A stretch of 64,000 nt of DNA from Acetobacter sicerae (GCF_011516765.1 NZ_JAAABN010000003.1:62001-126000); one strand, 5' to 3'; positions 47,386 through 57,788 are shown, counted from the stretch's first letter. Made by a program: numbers and translations. The notes: generated from the letters alone by a model not told the origin.

Positions 47386-49113
47386 TCAGGCCGTCAGTTT
47401 CTCCGAAGGAACAGGCGCGCTTTCAACAACGTAAGGTCCTGCCGACAGGATTTCGACAGCCAGAAGCCTCTCATGGGTTGGGTCAATGCCTTCGAGCAGA
47501 ATGGCGGCGTTTCCTGAAGTCCAGCGTGCGCCGGAGGATTCAGACGGAAACCAGCCATCGAGAGGTGCGCTCTGGTGATGACGTGTCAGCGCATGGTTGC
47601 TTTTGCCCTGCGACATCACAATTCGTCCGACGAGCACGCCGAGGGAGCGTCGGTCATCGATATAAGCCCCAACAGCATCATGCGGACGGCTTGAGCGGGA
47701 AAGAAGACGGACGGATTTTACACCTGCAGGAATGGTGAAAAACGCAAACTGCCCAGTCTGCCGCTCTGGAGGAATGAACGTCCCGCCATCGGTCATCAGA
47801 CGCAGTTGTGGATCAGTGGTCGTGTCCGCACGAGGCGCGCGATTGTCCAGTCCATTACGAATGGCGCGCGTTTCAATCTGATGAAACAGGGGCGCGGTAA
47901 AGGAAGGGCTGACTTCCAGAGGAGCCGCGGCGTCATTTTCCCATGACAGGGAACGTGACAGAGGCAACGCAGCCACGGTGCCGGACTGCCGGAAAGAAGA
48001 ACGGTTGCCGGTATCGAGATAACTTTCCGTCAGTACACCATCGGCGGAAAGGATCGAATGCCGCTCTGTTTCCACGTGATAGTAATCGTAGGACGTGATT
48101 GTCCGGTCGTAGAAGATGGAACGCCCATTGACGAGCAGGCGAGCCGGGATGAAACGGCCTTCAAGATAAAGACAATGTTCTGATGTAATCAGCATGTCTT
48201 TCCAGGGCACATTCTGGCTGAAAGCCCCTTTCAGGATACGCACCGGATAGCCTGCCTCATCATCCGGGAGATCGGCGCGTACGGAAACATGCGTGACGCC
48301 AGTCCAGACGACCTTCCTGATTTCAGGAAGACCGTTGACCATGCTCACAACATCATCACCGATCAGGATATCCTGAACCGGCACTTCTCCCCGCGGTGTA
48401 AGGATCATGGAATCCGCAAGAAAGCAGGCAAATGTGTAGGTGCCATCGCTATTTTGCGTATAGGTGAAGTCGGCCGGCGTTACGCCCGCCGCCAGTGCGA
48501 TATTGCTGAAAAGCGTCTGCGTCGCACCCCAGAGGGTACCCTGCAAACTGTAGGTGACACCATCACTGTTCAGGACGAGATGGACATTGTCCGGCTCATT
48601 TCCGGAGATAATGATTTTATCATAATTGCTGAAATTCTTTATGACAGCATTGGATGTATTGCCGCTGTCATAATAGACGACGTTAAGAGTTGAGCCACTG
48701 ACGCTGCCGTCAGGATTACTTACATCATTGAAGACGACGGTTCCCTTCAGCGTATTTCCATACTGAACGGTCAGGCCGGCTTCCTTTAGAACGATCGTCG
48801 CATTGGCTGAATCACCAGCCATTTCCTTCGTCGTCAGGGTGATATCGTTCAGGGTCAGCACAGAGCCTTGTGAAAGGGAAAGACTGTAGTTTCCGTTGTC
48901 GAGAAACTGCGCATTCGACGAAAGGGTTACAGCCCCGTTCACAGTAATGCCGCCGACAGACTCATTCTGCGACAGAACGACATCCGCACCTTCGTTGAAC
49001 ACCACAGAGTCATAACTCTGCGGGACATTGTCCCCATTCCAGCTGTTACCCTGCCAGTTGTCCGAAACGGTCCAGTCGTTGCCTGCTGCGCCAGTCCAGA
49101 TTACTGTGGCCAT
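47386..49113 (-). CDS. Second Hint-domain protein (paralogue of 9981-12821)
   Basis: 575 residues with one beta-rich N-terminal module (W/NW start IWTGAAGNDWTVSDNW) instead of two, then a Hint domain starting at Cys230 (CFLADSMILT) with SEHCLYLEG (His313) and FYDRTITSYDYYHVETERHS. The C-terminal domain (about 460-575) repeats that of the first protein: SRPHDAVGAYIDDRR, LGVLVG, RWTSGNAAILL, AGPYVV. Sequence of the N-terminal module differs more. No signal peptide. No glycosyltransferase genes are adjacent here. Hint autoprocessing is possible but unproven; His-Asn-type splicing residues after the domain are not seen. Confidence 0.82.
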   Translation of the reverse strand: MATVIWTGAAGNDWTVSDNWQGNSWNGDNVPQSYDSVVFNEGADVVLSQNESVGGITVNGAVTLSSNAQFLDNGNYSLSLSQGSVLTLNDITLTTKEMAGDSANATIVLKEAGLTVQYGNTLKGTVVFNDVSNPDGSVSGSTLNVVYYDSGNTSNAVIKNFSNYDKIIISGNEPDNVHLVLNSDGVTYSLQGTLWGATQTLFSNIALAAGVTPADFTYTQNSDGTYTFACFLADSMILTPRGEVPVQDILIGDDVVSMVNGLPEIRKVVWTGVTHVSVRADLPDDEAGYPVRILKGAFSQNVPWKDMLITSEHCLYLEGRFIPARLLVNGRSIFYDRTITSYDYYHVETERHSILSADGVLTESYLDTGNRSSFRQSGTVAALPLSRSLSWENDAAAPLEVSPSFTAPLFHQIETRAIRNGLDNRAPRADTTTDPQLRLMTDGGTFIPPERQTGQFAFFTIPAGVKSVRLLSRSSRPHDAVGAYIDDRRSLGVLVGRIVMSQGKSNHALTRHHQSAPLDGWFPSESSGARWTSGNAAILLEGIDPTHERLLAVEILSAGPYVVESAPVPSEKLTA

Positions 49114-49882
49114 TCCATTCCCTTATAATTTTATGATCGTCCACCAGACGGGCTGACCAGAGGTTTCCCGGCATGGATTTCGTTGCTGTCACGTCGGGGT
49201 GACATGCTCCTGTTGGTAATTTTTCCTTTTATATTGTGGCTTTTAAAAGGTCACGTTAAGAATTTGGTAATCCGTCGTAATTTCAAAGCGCAAACACATT
49301 GATGTCGAAGGAATTTTTCGAACTTGTAATGTACAATCCTCATTAAATTACAAACTCGAAACAACAAGTCACGATTGCAGCCACCCGACAGATAAAGTCG
49401 ATCCAGAAGCCTTTAATCGCTGGCAGGGATATGACGCTGCGCCGCCCGTCCGTATTGCCTTCCGGAACAGGCAGATAACAGCAGTCATCCCTCCAAGAGA
49501 AAACCGGCCTTTCGCTGCATTAAAATCAGACGATTGTGTGCCAGACTGAACGCATAGCAATGCGCAACATTCAACCCGTCTTGGCTGTCGTTCGGATTAA
49601 CTGACGGCACACTTCAGAAAGCGCCCATCAAGCCGTTATCCACTGTTCCAGTTCCGAAAAGGCTGGCAGAGAAAGCAGATTTTTGTCGTATCGGAGGATA
49701 AGGGCCGGAAAGGATCATAGACGATGCGCTACAGACACAGGCTGATGAGCAAATCGAGAGACCGAAATCCCTACCCTGACAGGAGCAGTTTTTTCACCAC
49801 GACAGGCGATGCTTGATATCTGCTCTCATAAAAACCCGGAAGCCGTTGCTCCCGGGTAAAACAGGTAAATTATAAACATCTA
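49114..49882. other. Long gene-free region upstream of the second Hint gene
   Basis: 769 bases. The left part (49114-49350) is AT-rich and should hold the Hint promoter and leader. The middle contains frames up to 63 residues without start or coding character; a relic of a mobile element is possible but was not demonstrated. It has one near-consensus DnaA box (TTATCCACT at 49636), too little for an origin. Confidence 0.4.
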
Positions 49883-51112
49883 TCAGGCAGGAACCAGAGA
49901 GCGTTTCAGCAGGGCAAGCGCCAGAAGGTAAACCACCAGACCTCCGACAGAGAGCAGAGCCGCCCCGATGCCCAGAGAGCCGTAGCTGTACTGAGCCGCC
50001 AGCAGGGCGCTCCCCAGCGAAGCCCCCATCGCGTTGGCGACATTGAACGCCGAGTGATTGAGGGAGGCGGCGAGTGTCTGGGCGTCTCCTGCAAAGTCCA
50101 TGAGCCGGGTCTGAAGGGCCGGACCGAGAGCGTTCACAAAAGTCGGGATCAGGAACACATCGATCATAAGCAGTGCCGGATTGTGCAGCACGAATGGAAA
50201 CACCAGCATACCGATCGCACTTCCCGAAAGCGCCAGAATGGCGGCCAACGAGAGATTGCGGTCAACCAGCCAGGCTCCGACATTCGCACCCGCAAGCATT
50301 CCCGCGCCCCAGACGATCATGAACGTCATGATTTCCCATTCAGGCACATGGGTCACATTCTGAAGAACACTGGTGAGATAGGTATAGATGGTGAACATGC
50401 CACCAAAGCCGATGGCGGCGGTCAGCAGTGTCAGCAGAACCTGCGCGTTGAACAGCGCAGTCACTTCCTTCAGCGGAGAGTTCTTTCGGTTGGGCTTGTC
50501 CGCAGGGATGTAGCGCCAGACGCCCGCGAAGGTGATCAGACCGCACAGGCCGATGATCAGGTAGGACACACGCCAGCCGAAATGATCGGCCGCGAAGGTG
50601 GAGAAGGGTGCGCCGACCAGTGTGGCGATGGCGATGCCGGACAGAACCCGCCCCACCGCCCAGCCCCGGCGGGAGTGATCGACCATCGACGCCGCAACAA
50701 GTGCGGAGATGCCAAACAGCGCGCCATGTGGGAGGCCGGTGATGAATCGTCCGATCTCGATCAGCCCTGCGGTCGGCATGACGATGCTGAGCAGATTGCC
50801 GCCGCAGAACAGCACATAGAGCAGCAGCAGCAGTTCACGCCGGGACAGTCGTGCGCCCAGAATGGTGATCAGCGGCGCGCCGATCACCACGCCAAGGGCA
50901 TAGGCCGTAATGGCGTAACCCGCATCGGCGGTCGAAAGATTCAGCGAGGCCGCAAACTCGGGCAGCATGCCCATGATGGCGAACTCGCCGGTGCCGACCA
51001 CGAATGTGCCGAAAGTCAGAACAAGGAAAGCAGCGGTGCGACCATGTGGTGGCGGGACCGGCACGGGGGCGAACTCGGCCGGTGCAGTCGCTGGTGCAGT
51101 ATCTGTCGTCAT
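49883..51112 (-). CDS. MFS transporter (AraJ/DHA1-type efflux)
   Basis: 409 residues with twelve membrane helices and a proline-rich N-terminal tail (PAPAEFAPVPVPPPHG region). The helix 2-3 loop motif GARLSRRELLLLLY and motif GRFITGLPHGALFGI mark the arabinose-efflux/multidrug DHA1 branch. Substrate unknown. It follows a GlcG-like protein by 45 bases and an IclR regulator, all on one strand. Probably exports a metabolite or drug sensed by the regulator. Confidence 0.88.
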   Translation of the reverse strand: MTTDTAPATAPAEFAPVPVPPPHGRTAAFLVLTFGTFVVGTGEFAIMGMLPEFAASLNLSTADAGYAITAYALGVVIGAPLITILGARLSRRELLLLLYVLFCGGNLLSIVMPTAGLIEIGRFITGLPHGALFGISALVAASMVDHSRRGWAVGRVLSGIAIATLVGAPFSTFAADHFGWRVSYLIIGLCGLITFAGVWRYIPADKPNRKNSPLKEVTALFNAQVLLTLLTAAIGFGGMFTIYTYLTSVLQNVTHVPEWEIMTFMIVWGAGMLAGANVGAWLVDRNLSLAAILALSGSAIGMLVFPFVLHNPALLMIDVFLIPTFVNALGPALQTRLMDFAGDAQTLAASLNHSAFNVANAMGASLGSALLAAQYSYGSLGIGAALLSVGGLVVYLLALALLKRSLVPA

Positions 51113-51157
51113 GAAAGATCCGGGTATAAGCCTGTCAGGAAAACAGGACGCTTGTGA

Positions 51158-51559
51158 TCAGGCAGGTGTAAGCACACGGGCGGCGATACGGCCAATGGCG
51201 ATGTCATCTTCGGTGCTGGCTCCCGAAACGCCAATAGCTCCGGCGATGACGCCATCCGCCGTTTTCAGGAGCAGACCGCCGCCGAAGCTGGTGAGGCCGC
51301 CGTTCGTGTTTTCCAGTGAATAGGCTTCTCCATTGGGGTGAGCGACCTTGGCGAACGTCTCGCTGTCCATATGGAACAGAACAGCGGTTTTCGCCTTCTT
51401 GCTGCTGACATCGATCACCCCGAGGGGTGCGCCGTCCATGCGGGCAAAGGCCACAGGCCATGCGGCTGCGTCCACAACCGTGATGCAGACAGCCACCTTC
51501 CGCTTTTCAGCCTCGGCAAGCGCAGCCTCGATCATGGCGGAAGCAACAGAGAGTTTCAT
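51158..51559 (-). CDS. GlcG/HbpS-like protein
   Basis: 133 residues, whole-length match to the GlcG/HbpS fold (former DUF336): VASAMIEAALAEAEKRKV, ITVVDAAAWPVAFARMDGAP and GGGLLLKTADGVIAGAIGVSGA. Members bind haem or cobalamin-like groups, or act with dehydrogenases and pduO-like enzymes; function here unknown. No signal peptide. The motif residues for haem binding cannot be verified. Sits between the iclR-type regulator and the MFS exporter. Confidence 0.87.
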   Translation of the reverse strand: MKLSVASAMIEAALAEAEKRKVAVCITVVDAAAWPVAFARMDGAPLGVIDVSSKKAKTAVLFHMDSETFAKVAHPNGEAYSLENTNGGLTSFGGGLLLKTADGVIAGAIGVSGASTEDDIAIGRIAARVLTPA

Positions 51560-51649
51560 CAGACAACCTCAATCGTGCAGAAAAACCCGCACGCTAAGGC
51601 AGTTGGCACACAATGGAATACGGCAGACCGTGAAATGGAGATTTATTCA

Positions 51650-52375
51650 CTATGGTTGAACGGAATCCGTCTGGAGCTTCATCATCATCCACGCCATCTG
51701 CACCAGCTTCTGCTGCGGCAGTTCGGCGGCGGGCCCGGTGACACACAGGCTGGCCAGAACCTCGCCGTTTTCCCGCCAGGGAATGGCGACGCCGTGTACG
51801 CCGGAATGATAATTTTCGAGATCAAGCGCGTAACCTCTGGCGCGCACGGCTTCGATCGCCTCCGTGGCGGATGAGATGGACGCGTCGGTGAGAGAGCGGG
51901 CCAGACGTCTGGCCATGCCGGGAATAAACGCCAGAAAGACCAGCCCCACAGCGGAACCTTCCAGCTTCTCCCTGAAAGGTGCGTGCACGGAGGCCCTGTC
52001 CGGGTTTCTGAAATCCACGATGTCGAGATACGCCGCCTCGTCTCCGCTCGGCACGGCAAGCCAGACGGTCTGATCGGTTTTGTGTGCGATGTTTTCCAGA
52101 ACAGGTCTTAATTTCTCGCGTGTAGCACTGTCATTTCCCGCAATACGCGCCAGATTCAGGATGCGGCCGCCAAGATAATACCGCATATCCCCGGAACGCC
52201 GCCGGACATACCCAAGGCTGTTCAGCGTTTGCAGAATATTGTGCGCGGTCGTTTTGCGGATACCGGCCAGAGCGGCGATCTGTCTGAGTGAAGCAGCACC
52301 GCCCTGCTGCGCGATGATCTCCAGTATGGCGGTGGCCCGTTCGACAGACTGGATCAGCTTGGGGTCTCTGGTCAT
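51650..52375 (-). CDS. IclR family transcriptional regulator
   Basis: 241 residues from ATG 52375; the frame extends upstream through a repeat region, which is not coding. N-terminal winged helix (SVERATAILEIIAQQGGAASLRQIAALAGIRKTTAHNILQTL region) and a GAF-like effector domain (KTDQTVWLAVPSGDEAAYLDIVDF; ASLCVTGP). It probably controls the GlcG-like and MFS genes directly downstream (90 and 536 bases away). Effector unknown. Confidence 0.9.
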   Translation of the reverse strand: MTRDPKLIQSVERATAILEIIAQQGGAASLRQIAALAGIRKTTAHNILQTLNSLGYVRRRSGDMRYYLGGRILNLARIAGNDSATREKLRPVLENIAHKTDQTVWLAVPSGDEAAYLDIVDFRNPDRASVHAPFREKLEGSAVGLVFLAFIPGMARRLARSLTDASISSATEAIEAVRARGYALDLENYHSGVHGVAIPWRENGEVLASLCVTGPAAELPQQKLVQMAWMMMKLQTDSVQP

Positions 52376-52453
52376 GCTGGTCCTTTGGGAAACCTTTTGG
52401 ATCGTAAACAGTGAAATTTTTATTGAGCGTGTTTTTTCTGAAAAGATGTTCCC

Positions 52454-52487
52454 AAAGCTTTTTGAAAAAAGCTTCACCAAAAACTTT
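52454..52487 (-). repeat. Dispersed intergenic repeat, family A (copy 2)
   Basis: Minus-strand copy of the repeat at 38607 and 61418: palindrome AAGCTTTTTGAAAAAAGCTT plus the CACCAAAAACTT end. It is followed 19 bases later by a family B copy, so the two can form a composite element. Confidence 0.75.
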
Positions 52488-52506
52488 TTATATTTTCTGA
52501 CAAACC

Positions 52507-52558
52507 GGGATCGAAGGGCCGCGCCCCTCTGTGGGCACAGGGTAAAACCCCGAAATCC
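52507..52558 (-). repeat. Dispersed intergenic repeat, family B (copy 4)
   Basis: On the minus strand it contains GGGGTTTTACCC, a CCCACAGAGGGGC segment and GGCCCTTCGATCC end; diverged relative of the copies at 1495, 24945 and 27659. It ends two bases before the GT4 stop codon region. Confidence 0.55.
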
Positions 52559-52559
52559 G

Positions 52560-53762
52560 CTACTTTCCGGCATCGTGCTCCGCAAAACGACCAGCCAGGC
52601 CCTCCCCCAGCATTTCATCGTAAACCGCCAGCGTCGCCTGCTGCATGGACCGGGTCGTATAGTGCTCCAGCACATTGAGCCGGGCCGCATGACCCAAAGC
52701 CATACGCTCTTCATCCGTCGCTTCCAGAGTGGCGGCGATCATTTCCGCAAGAACCCGCGCATCTCCAGGCGGAAACAGCAGACCGGTTTCACCATGCTGG
52801 ACTGTCTCCACCGCTGCTCCGTGCGCCGCGACAATGACCGGACGCGCCATCGCCTGCGCCTCGACCACGACGCGCCCGAACGGTTCCGGTCGCAGGGACG
52901 GCACGATCACCATTTCGGACAAAGCCAGGGCTGCGGGCATGTCCGTGCAATGACCGCCAAAACGCACATGCGGGGTCAGACCGAGTTCGACAACACGCGA
53001 CTTGAGCTGGGCGGGAAAGGTCGATTTCTCCGGCGTTTCTCCCGCGAACACACAGACCCACGGGCGCGTCGTTCCCCTCTCCCGTATCATGATGGCAAGC
53101 GCTTCCAGCAGCAGCCCCTGCCCTTTCCATTCCGTCAGCCGGGCCGGCATGAGAATGATCGCGGCGCCATCATCCTCGATGTTCCATGAATTCAGAACAG
53201 CGCTGACCCGATCGCCACGCACGTTTTCAGGGTCGAACTGCACCGTATCCGCGCCCCGCGGGATGGTGCGAAGACGATCCTCCCCGACCGCGTATTCCCG
53301 CCTCAGCCGGTCTGCGATGAACTGGCTGATGGCAATGACACGGTCGCCTGCGGCCAGCACGGCGTTATAGGCCTTTTTCCCCCGGAAGTTCGCATTATGC
53401 ACCCCGTGCCACGTGGTGATGAAAGGAACCCCGCGAGACCGGCAGGCCAGCTTCGCGGCCCACGCCGGCGCGCGCGAACGGGCGTGGACCAGACTGACCT
53501 TTTCCTTTCTGATGATCGCTCTGAGTTTCCGCGCATTCCGCAGAATGGCGAAGGGCGACTTCCTGCCAAGTTCCAGCGGAATATGGCGACCGCCATAGTA
53601 TGCGATCATCGGGGCCAGCCGCCCTTCCGCGCTGGCGACAAGCGGCATTCCACCAGCCTTTGCGATGGCCTGCACCATTTCAACGGTGCCACGTTCCACC
53701 CCGCCCGCATCAAGGGCAGGCAGAACCTGAAGAATGACTGGCCTACGAGTTAACGCATTCAT
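52560..53762 (-). CDS. Glycosyltransferase family 4
   Basis: 400 residues, GT-B fold. The N-terminal nucleotide loop appears as LQVLPALDAGGVERGTVEMV, the C-terminal nucleotide-sugar site as RPEPFGRVVVEAQAMARPVI with the conserved glutamate, and HGETGLLFPPGDA. The protein resembles lipopolysaccharide core or O-antigen enzymes. The ATG at 53762 (MNALTRRPV) is favoured over 53780. It is divergent from a TPR-protein gene and close to a GT9 gene, suggesting a cell-surface-glycan region. Confidence 0.9.
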   Translation of the reverse strand: MNALTRRPVILQVLPALDAGGVERGTVEMVQAIAKAGGMPLVASAEGRLAPMIAYYGGRHIPLELGRKSPFAILRNARKLRAIIRKEKVSLVHARSRAPAWAAKLACRSRGVPFITTWHGVHNANFRGKKAYNAVLAAGDRVIAISQFIADRLRREYAVGEDRLRTIPRGADTVQFDPENVRGDRVSAVLNSWNIEDDGAAIILMPARLTEWKGQGLLLEALAIMIRERGTTRPWVCVFAGETPEKSTFPAQLKSRVVELGLTPHVRFGGHCTDMPAALALSEMVIVPSLRPEPFGRVVVEAQAMARPVIVAAHGAAVETVQHGETGLLFPPGDARVLAEMIAATLEATDEERMALGHAARLNVLEHYTTRSMQQATLAVYDEMLGEGLAGRFAEHDAGK

Positions 53763-53825
53763 AATTTCCGCGGATAGCACGGACCAGCCGATCCCGCACC
53801 TTGTTGTCTCTTTTTTCGTTCGGCC

Positions 53826-54803
53826 TTGACCACAACGTCATCCCTGCCCTCAATGGCTCCCATGACTGGTCCGGCCTCTTCTCCGTCTCTGGTTTCCGAA
53901 CCTCTGCTTTCATCACACGAGGCAGCGGGACAGCGGAAATCTGTCCAGTTCTCAGGCTGCCCGACAGCAACGACCCTCATGCTGCTCGCCTCCCTGGCGA
54001 CCGGGGCCAGCGCCGCCCGTGCGGCGGCAGCGGTTACGCAACCTCCTTTTGTCCTGTCCGAATGCCTCGCCCTTCTGGATGACGATCCCTCTGATGTGGA
54101 CGATTATGTGTCCAGCCACATGGTCGCCGGTAACGAACGGGCTATCGGACACTGCCGGGCGGTTGCGGAAGTCATGACCGGAGACGCTCTCGCCGGGGCG
54201 GAGCAGCTCGATCAGCTGGCGCATGAAGCGGCCAGACACGAAGCGGGCGCTGACGATGATTCCACGGAGGAGCGGGCCAATGTCGCCGCCGACGCCGCCC
54301 GCGCCTGGTTCGCTGCGGCCATGCCCGGCAAAGCCGCTGACGCCGCAGGATACGGACTGACCCTGACGCCGGAATCCATCGCCCTCCGCCTGTTGAAAGA
54401 CCGGGCGCTCCTTCAGCTGGATCAGCCACAGACCGTCATCCGTGATCTGACGCCGCTCGCTGATAATCCGCTCCTTGCGGCGGAGACACACAGGCTGAAA
54501 GCGATGGCGGAAGTTCAGACGGATGCGATAACGCAGGCGCAAACCGATATTGAGCAGTCTCTGACGCTTGAGCCTGATGACACGACCTCCCTGCTTGAAC
54601 GTGGCATCATCCGTCAGCGCCTGAACAACCCGGAAGGCGCGCGCGCCGACTGGGAAAAGGTCATTTCTCTCGAGCCGGATTCCCACGAGGCCGATCTGGC
54701 GCGACAGGATCTGACGGTTCTCGCCTCCGATCCGGATGCGCTTCCGCCGAGCACTGTGACGCTGCACGCCTCTGCGGCCGCTCCCGTTCCGGACGCTCAC
54801 TGA
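53826..54803 (+). CDS. TPR-type protein with export signal
   Basis: Up to 325 residues; start uncertain. TTG at 53826 gives a long polar beginning, whereas ATG at 53979 (MLLASLATGASAARAAAA) starts exactly at a signal-like hydrophobic stretch. Helical repeats of TPR character follow (YGLTLTPESIALRLLKDRALLQLDQPQ; SLTLEPDDTTSLLERGIIRQRL; ADWEKVISLEPDSHEADLA). TPRs bind other proteins; partner unknown. It precedes the GT9 and thrS genes on the same strand. Confidence 0.75.
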   Translation: MTTTSSLPSMAPMTGPASSPSLVSEPLLSSHEAAGQRKSVQFSGCPTATTLMLLASLATGASAARAAAAVTQPPFVLSECLALLDDDPSDVDDYVSSHMVAGNERAIGHCRAVAEVMTGDALAGAEQLDQLAHEAARHEAGADDDSTEERANVAADAARAWFAAAMPGKAADAAGYGLTLTPESIALRLLKDRALLQLDQPQTVIRDLTPLADNPLLAAETHRLKAMAEVQTDAITQAQTDIEQSLTLEPDDTTSLLERGIIRQRLNNPEGARADWEKVISLEPDSHEADLARQDLTVLASDPDALPPSTVTLHASAAAPVPDAH

Positions 54804-54867
54804 TACGCTCCCCACAGGTATGTCCCACTGGCGTGAAAGGGCAGGGCAGGGCAATCTGCCGTCCATG

Positions 54868-55782
54868 ATGCGCATTCTTGTCATCCGCCTCAGCGCCCTT
54901 GGTGATTTCGTGCAGAGTTTTCCTGCCTTCGCCGCCATCCGCGCCCATCACCCGGATGCCTCCATCACCCTGCTGACGACAGCGCCGTTCCGCGAGCTTG
55001 CCGAGGCCAGCCCGTGGTTCGACCAGATCGAGATTGATACGCGCCCGAAAATTACCGATTTCCGGGGGATGAAGCGGCTCAGACAGCAGTTGAACGGCTT
55101 CGACCGGATCTATGACCTCCAGACCTCCGGTCGCTCCAGCGGATATCGTCGCCTGACTGGAAAAGCTGACTGGTCCGGTATCGGAGGCAGTGGAACTCTT
55201 TCTCACACCAATCCCAGCCGCACCCTTATGCACACCCGCACCCGTCAGCGCGACCAACTCCGGGTGGCCGGGATGGAGGAGGTGCCGGAAGTGGCAGATC
55301 TCGGATGGCTCACCACACAGGGCCGCCGGTTCACCGCGCAGCTGAGCGCACCCTACGTCGTCCTCGTGCCGGGAGCAGCGCCACATCGTCCGGGAAAAAG
55401 ATGGGCGGCGGAACGCTATGGCGAGCTGGCGGCTCATCTTGCGGCGACGGGCCTGACGCCGGTTGTCATCGGCAGCGGGGCGGATACGTCTCTGGCGGCC
55501 GTCATTCAGTCAGCCTGCCCCGAAGCCGTTGACCTGACAGGAAAGACATCCATCCTTGATCTGGGCGGCATATGCGCGGGGGCCACAATCGCCATCGGCA
55601 ACGATACCGGCCCGATGCACCTCGCCGCCGCCGTTGGCTGTCGCTGCCTTGTGCTATTCTCGGCCGAGAGCGATCCCGGCCTCACCGCGCCCATCGGGCG
55701 GTCTGCCGAGCAGGTTCGTGTGCTCCGGGTGCACGATATGGCAACTCTTTCCGTGGATAGGGTTGTCTCCGCCCTCGGCTGA
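54868..55782 (+). CDS. Glycosyltransferase family 9 (heptosyltransferase-like)
   Basis: 304 residues from the second ATG of an ATG-ATG pair at 54865/54868 ([17 protein letters not shown]). Typical ADP-heptose:LPS heptosyltransferase motifs: [35 protein letters not shown] and [16 protein letters not shown]. It should add heptose to the lipopolysaccharide inner core or another glycan, but donor and acceptor cannot be read from sequence. It sits 77 bases before thrS, and near a GT4 gene. Confidence 0.9.
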   Translation: MRILVIRLSALGDFVQSFPAFAAIRAHHPDASITLLTTAPFRELAEASPWFDQIEIDTRPKITDFRGMKRLRQQLNGFDRIYDLQTSGRSSGYRRLTGKADWSGIGGSGTLSHTNPSRTLMHTRTRQRDQLRVAGMEEVPEVADLGWLTTQGRRFTAQLSAPYVVLVPGAAPHRPGKRWAAERYGELAAHLAATGLTPVVIGSGADTSLAAVIQSACPEAVDLTGKTSILDLGGICAGATIAIGNDTGPMHLAAAVGCRCLVLFSAESDPGLTAPIGRSAEQVRVLRVHDMATLSVDRVVSALG

Positions 55783-55859
55783 CGCCATTAAAGTCGGCCT
55801 TCCCCATAAGGACGCCCATCCCGGTCGTCCGCCTCATTCAATGCCTGGAGCACCTGTCC

Positions 55860-57788
55860 ATGCCTGCCATCACCCTGCCAGACGGTTCCGTTCGCCAGTT
55901 TGACGGTCCGGTGACGGGCACGGACATCGCCGCGTCCATCGGTCCCGGCCTCGCCAAGGCGGCGCTCGCCATCGAAGTTGACGGACAGCTCCGCGACATG
56001 GACCGCGCTGTCGAACAGGACGCCTCCATCCGCTTCGTGACCCGCAAAGACACGGAAGCGCTGGAGATGATCCGCCATGACGCCGCCCATGTGCTGGCGG
56101 AAGCGGTGCAGTCACTGTTTCCCGGCACGCAGGTCACCATCGGCCCGTCGATCGAGAACGGCTTCTATTACGACTTCTACCGCAACGAGCCGTTCAAGCC
56201 GGAAGATTTCACGGCTATCGAGCAGCGGATGCACGAGATCATCAAGGCCAACGCACCGTTTACCCGTGAGACATGGCCGCGCGACGAAGCGATCCGGTTC
56301 TTCGAGGACCGTGGCGAGCGCTTCAAGGCCGAACTGATCCGCGATCTGCCGGGTGACGAGGAAATCTCGATCTATCGTCAGGGCGAGTGGCTCGATCTCT
56401 GCCGTGGCCCGCATCTGCGCACCACCGGCGATGTCGGTAACGCCTTCAAGCTGATGAAAGTGGCGGGTGCCTACTGGCGCGGCGATCATCGCAACCCCAT
56501 GCTGACCCGTATTTACGGCACCGCATGGCGCGACAAAAAAGAGCTGGAAGCGCATCTGCACCAGCTTGAGGAAGCCGAGCGCCGCGACCATCGCCGGATC
56601 GGCAAGGAGATGGATCTCTTCCACATTCAGGAAGAAGCCGTCGGTCAGGTCTTCTGGCACGCCAAGGGCTGGCGTCTCTACACGGCGTTGCAGGACTACA
56701 TGCGTCGCGCCCAGACCCGCGCCGGGTATGAGGAAGTCCGCACACCGCAGCTCGTGGACCGCGCTCTGTGGGAGGCGTCCGGTCACTGGGACAAATATCG
56801 CCACCACATGTTCATCGCCACCGTCGAGGACGAGGACAAGACCCTCGCGCTCAAACCGATGAACTGCCCGTGCCATGTGCAGATCTTCCGTCACGGCCTG
56901 CGCTCCTACCGTGAACTGCCGCTGCGTATGGCCGAGTTCGGTGCATGCCACCGTTATGAGCCGTCCGGTTCGCTGCACGGCATCATGCGCGTGCGTGGCT
57001 TCACGCAGGACGACGCGCATATCTTCTGCACGGAAGACCAGATTGCGCAGGAAACCGTTCTGTTCGTCGAGATGCTGACGGAGGTCTACAAGGATCTCGG
57101 CTTCGAGCATTTCCGCATCAAGTTCTCGGACCGTCCGGAGCAGCGTTCCGGTTCCGACGAGGTCTGGGACAAGGCCGAAGCCGCACTCAAGCAGGCCTGT
57201 GAAATCGCCGGCGTGGAGTATGAATATAACCACGGCGAAGGCGCGTTCTACGGTCCGAAGCTGGAGTTCGTACTGCGTGACGCCATCGGTCGTGACTGGC
57301 AGTGCGGCACGCTACAGGTCGATCTCGTGCTGCCGGAACGTCTGGACGCCAGTTACATCGGCGAGGACAGCGCCCGTCATCGCCCGGTCATGCTGCACCG
57401 CGCCATCCTCGGTTCGTTCGAGCGTTTCATCGGCATCCTGATCGAGCAGCATGCGGGCAAGTTCCCGCTGTGGCTGGCTCCGATGCAGGTTGTCGTGGCC
57501 AGCATTGTCAGTGACGCCGCGCCCTACGCGGAAGAAGTTGTCGCCCGTCTGCGCAAGGCCGGTCTCACGGTCGAGTCCGATACCCGCGCGGACAAGATCA
57601 ACGCCAAGATCCGCGAACACAGCGTCGCCCGCGTGCCGGTCATTCTGGTGGTGGGCCGCAAGGAAGCGGAGGCCGGAACGGTGGCGATGCGTCGTCTCGG
57701 CGGCGCGGATCAGGAAATGCTGACGCTGGACGAGGCCGTCACGCGCCTGTCGGAAGAAGCCAAGGCTCCGGACATCCGTCGGGGCTGA
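55860..57788 (+). CDS. thrS: Threonyl-tRNA synthetase
   Basis: 642 residues, standard length. Order: TGS domain ([17 protein letters not shown]), editing domain with [12 protein letters not shown] and the second-half [11 protein letters not shown], catalytic class II core with [10 protein letters not shown] and the zinc-site histidine/cysteine pair, [21 protein letters not shown], and anticodon domain at the end ([16 protein letters not shown]). No T-box or long leader is present; infC is 54 kb away in this window rather than adjacent. A strong terminator follows. Confidence 0.98.
   Translation: MPAITLPDGSVRQFDGPVTGTDIAASIGPGLAKAALAIEVDGQLRDMDRAVEQDASIRFVTRKDTEALEMIRHDAAHVLAEAVQSLFPGTQVTIGPSIENGFYYDFYRNEPFKPEDFTAIEQRMHEIIKANAPFTRETWPRDEAIRFFEDRGERFKAELIRDLPGDEEISIYRQGEWLDLCRGPHLRTTGDVGNAFKLMKVAGAYWRGDHRNPMLTRIYGTAWRDKKELEAHLHQLEEAERRDHRRIGKEMDLFHIQEEAVGQVFWHAKGWRLYTALQDYMRRAQTRAGYEEVRTPQLVDRALWEASGHWDKYRHHMFIATVEDEDKTLALKPMNCPCHVQIFRHGLRSYRELPLRMAEFGACHRYEPSGSLHGIMRVRGFTQDDAHIFCTEDQIAQETVLFVEMLTEVYKDLGFEHFRIKFSDRPEQRSGSDEVWDKAEAALKQACEIAGVEYEYNHGEGAFYGPKLEFVLRDAIGRDWQCGTLQVDLVLPERLDASYIGEDSARHRPVMLHRAILGSFERFIGILIEQHAGKFPLWLAPMQVVVASIVSDAAPYAEEVVARLRKAGLTVESDTRADKINAKIREHSVARVPVILVVGRKEAEAGTVAMRRLGGADQEMLTLDEAVTRLSEEAKAPDIRRG

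Noticed and set aside
49369-49560. 63-residue frame as a transposase remnant
   Set aside because: No transposase motif is recognised; the similarity was impressionistic only.
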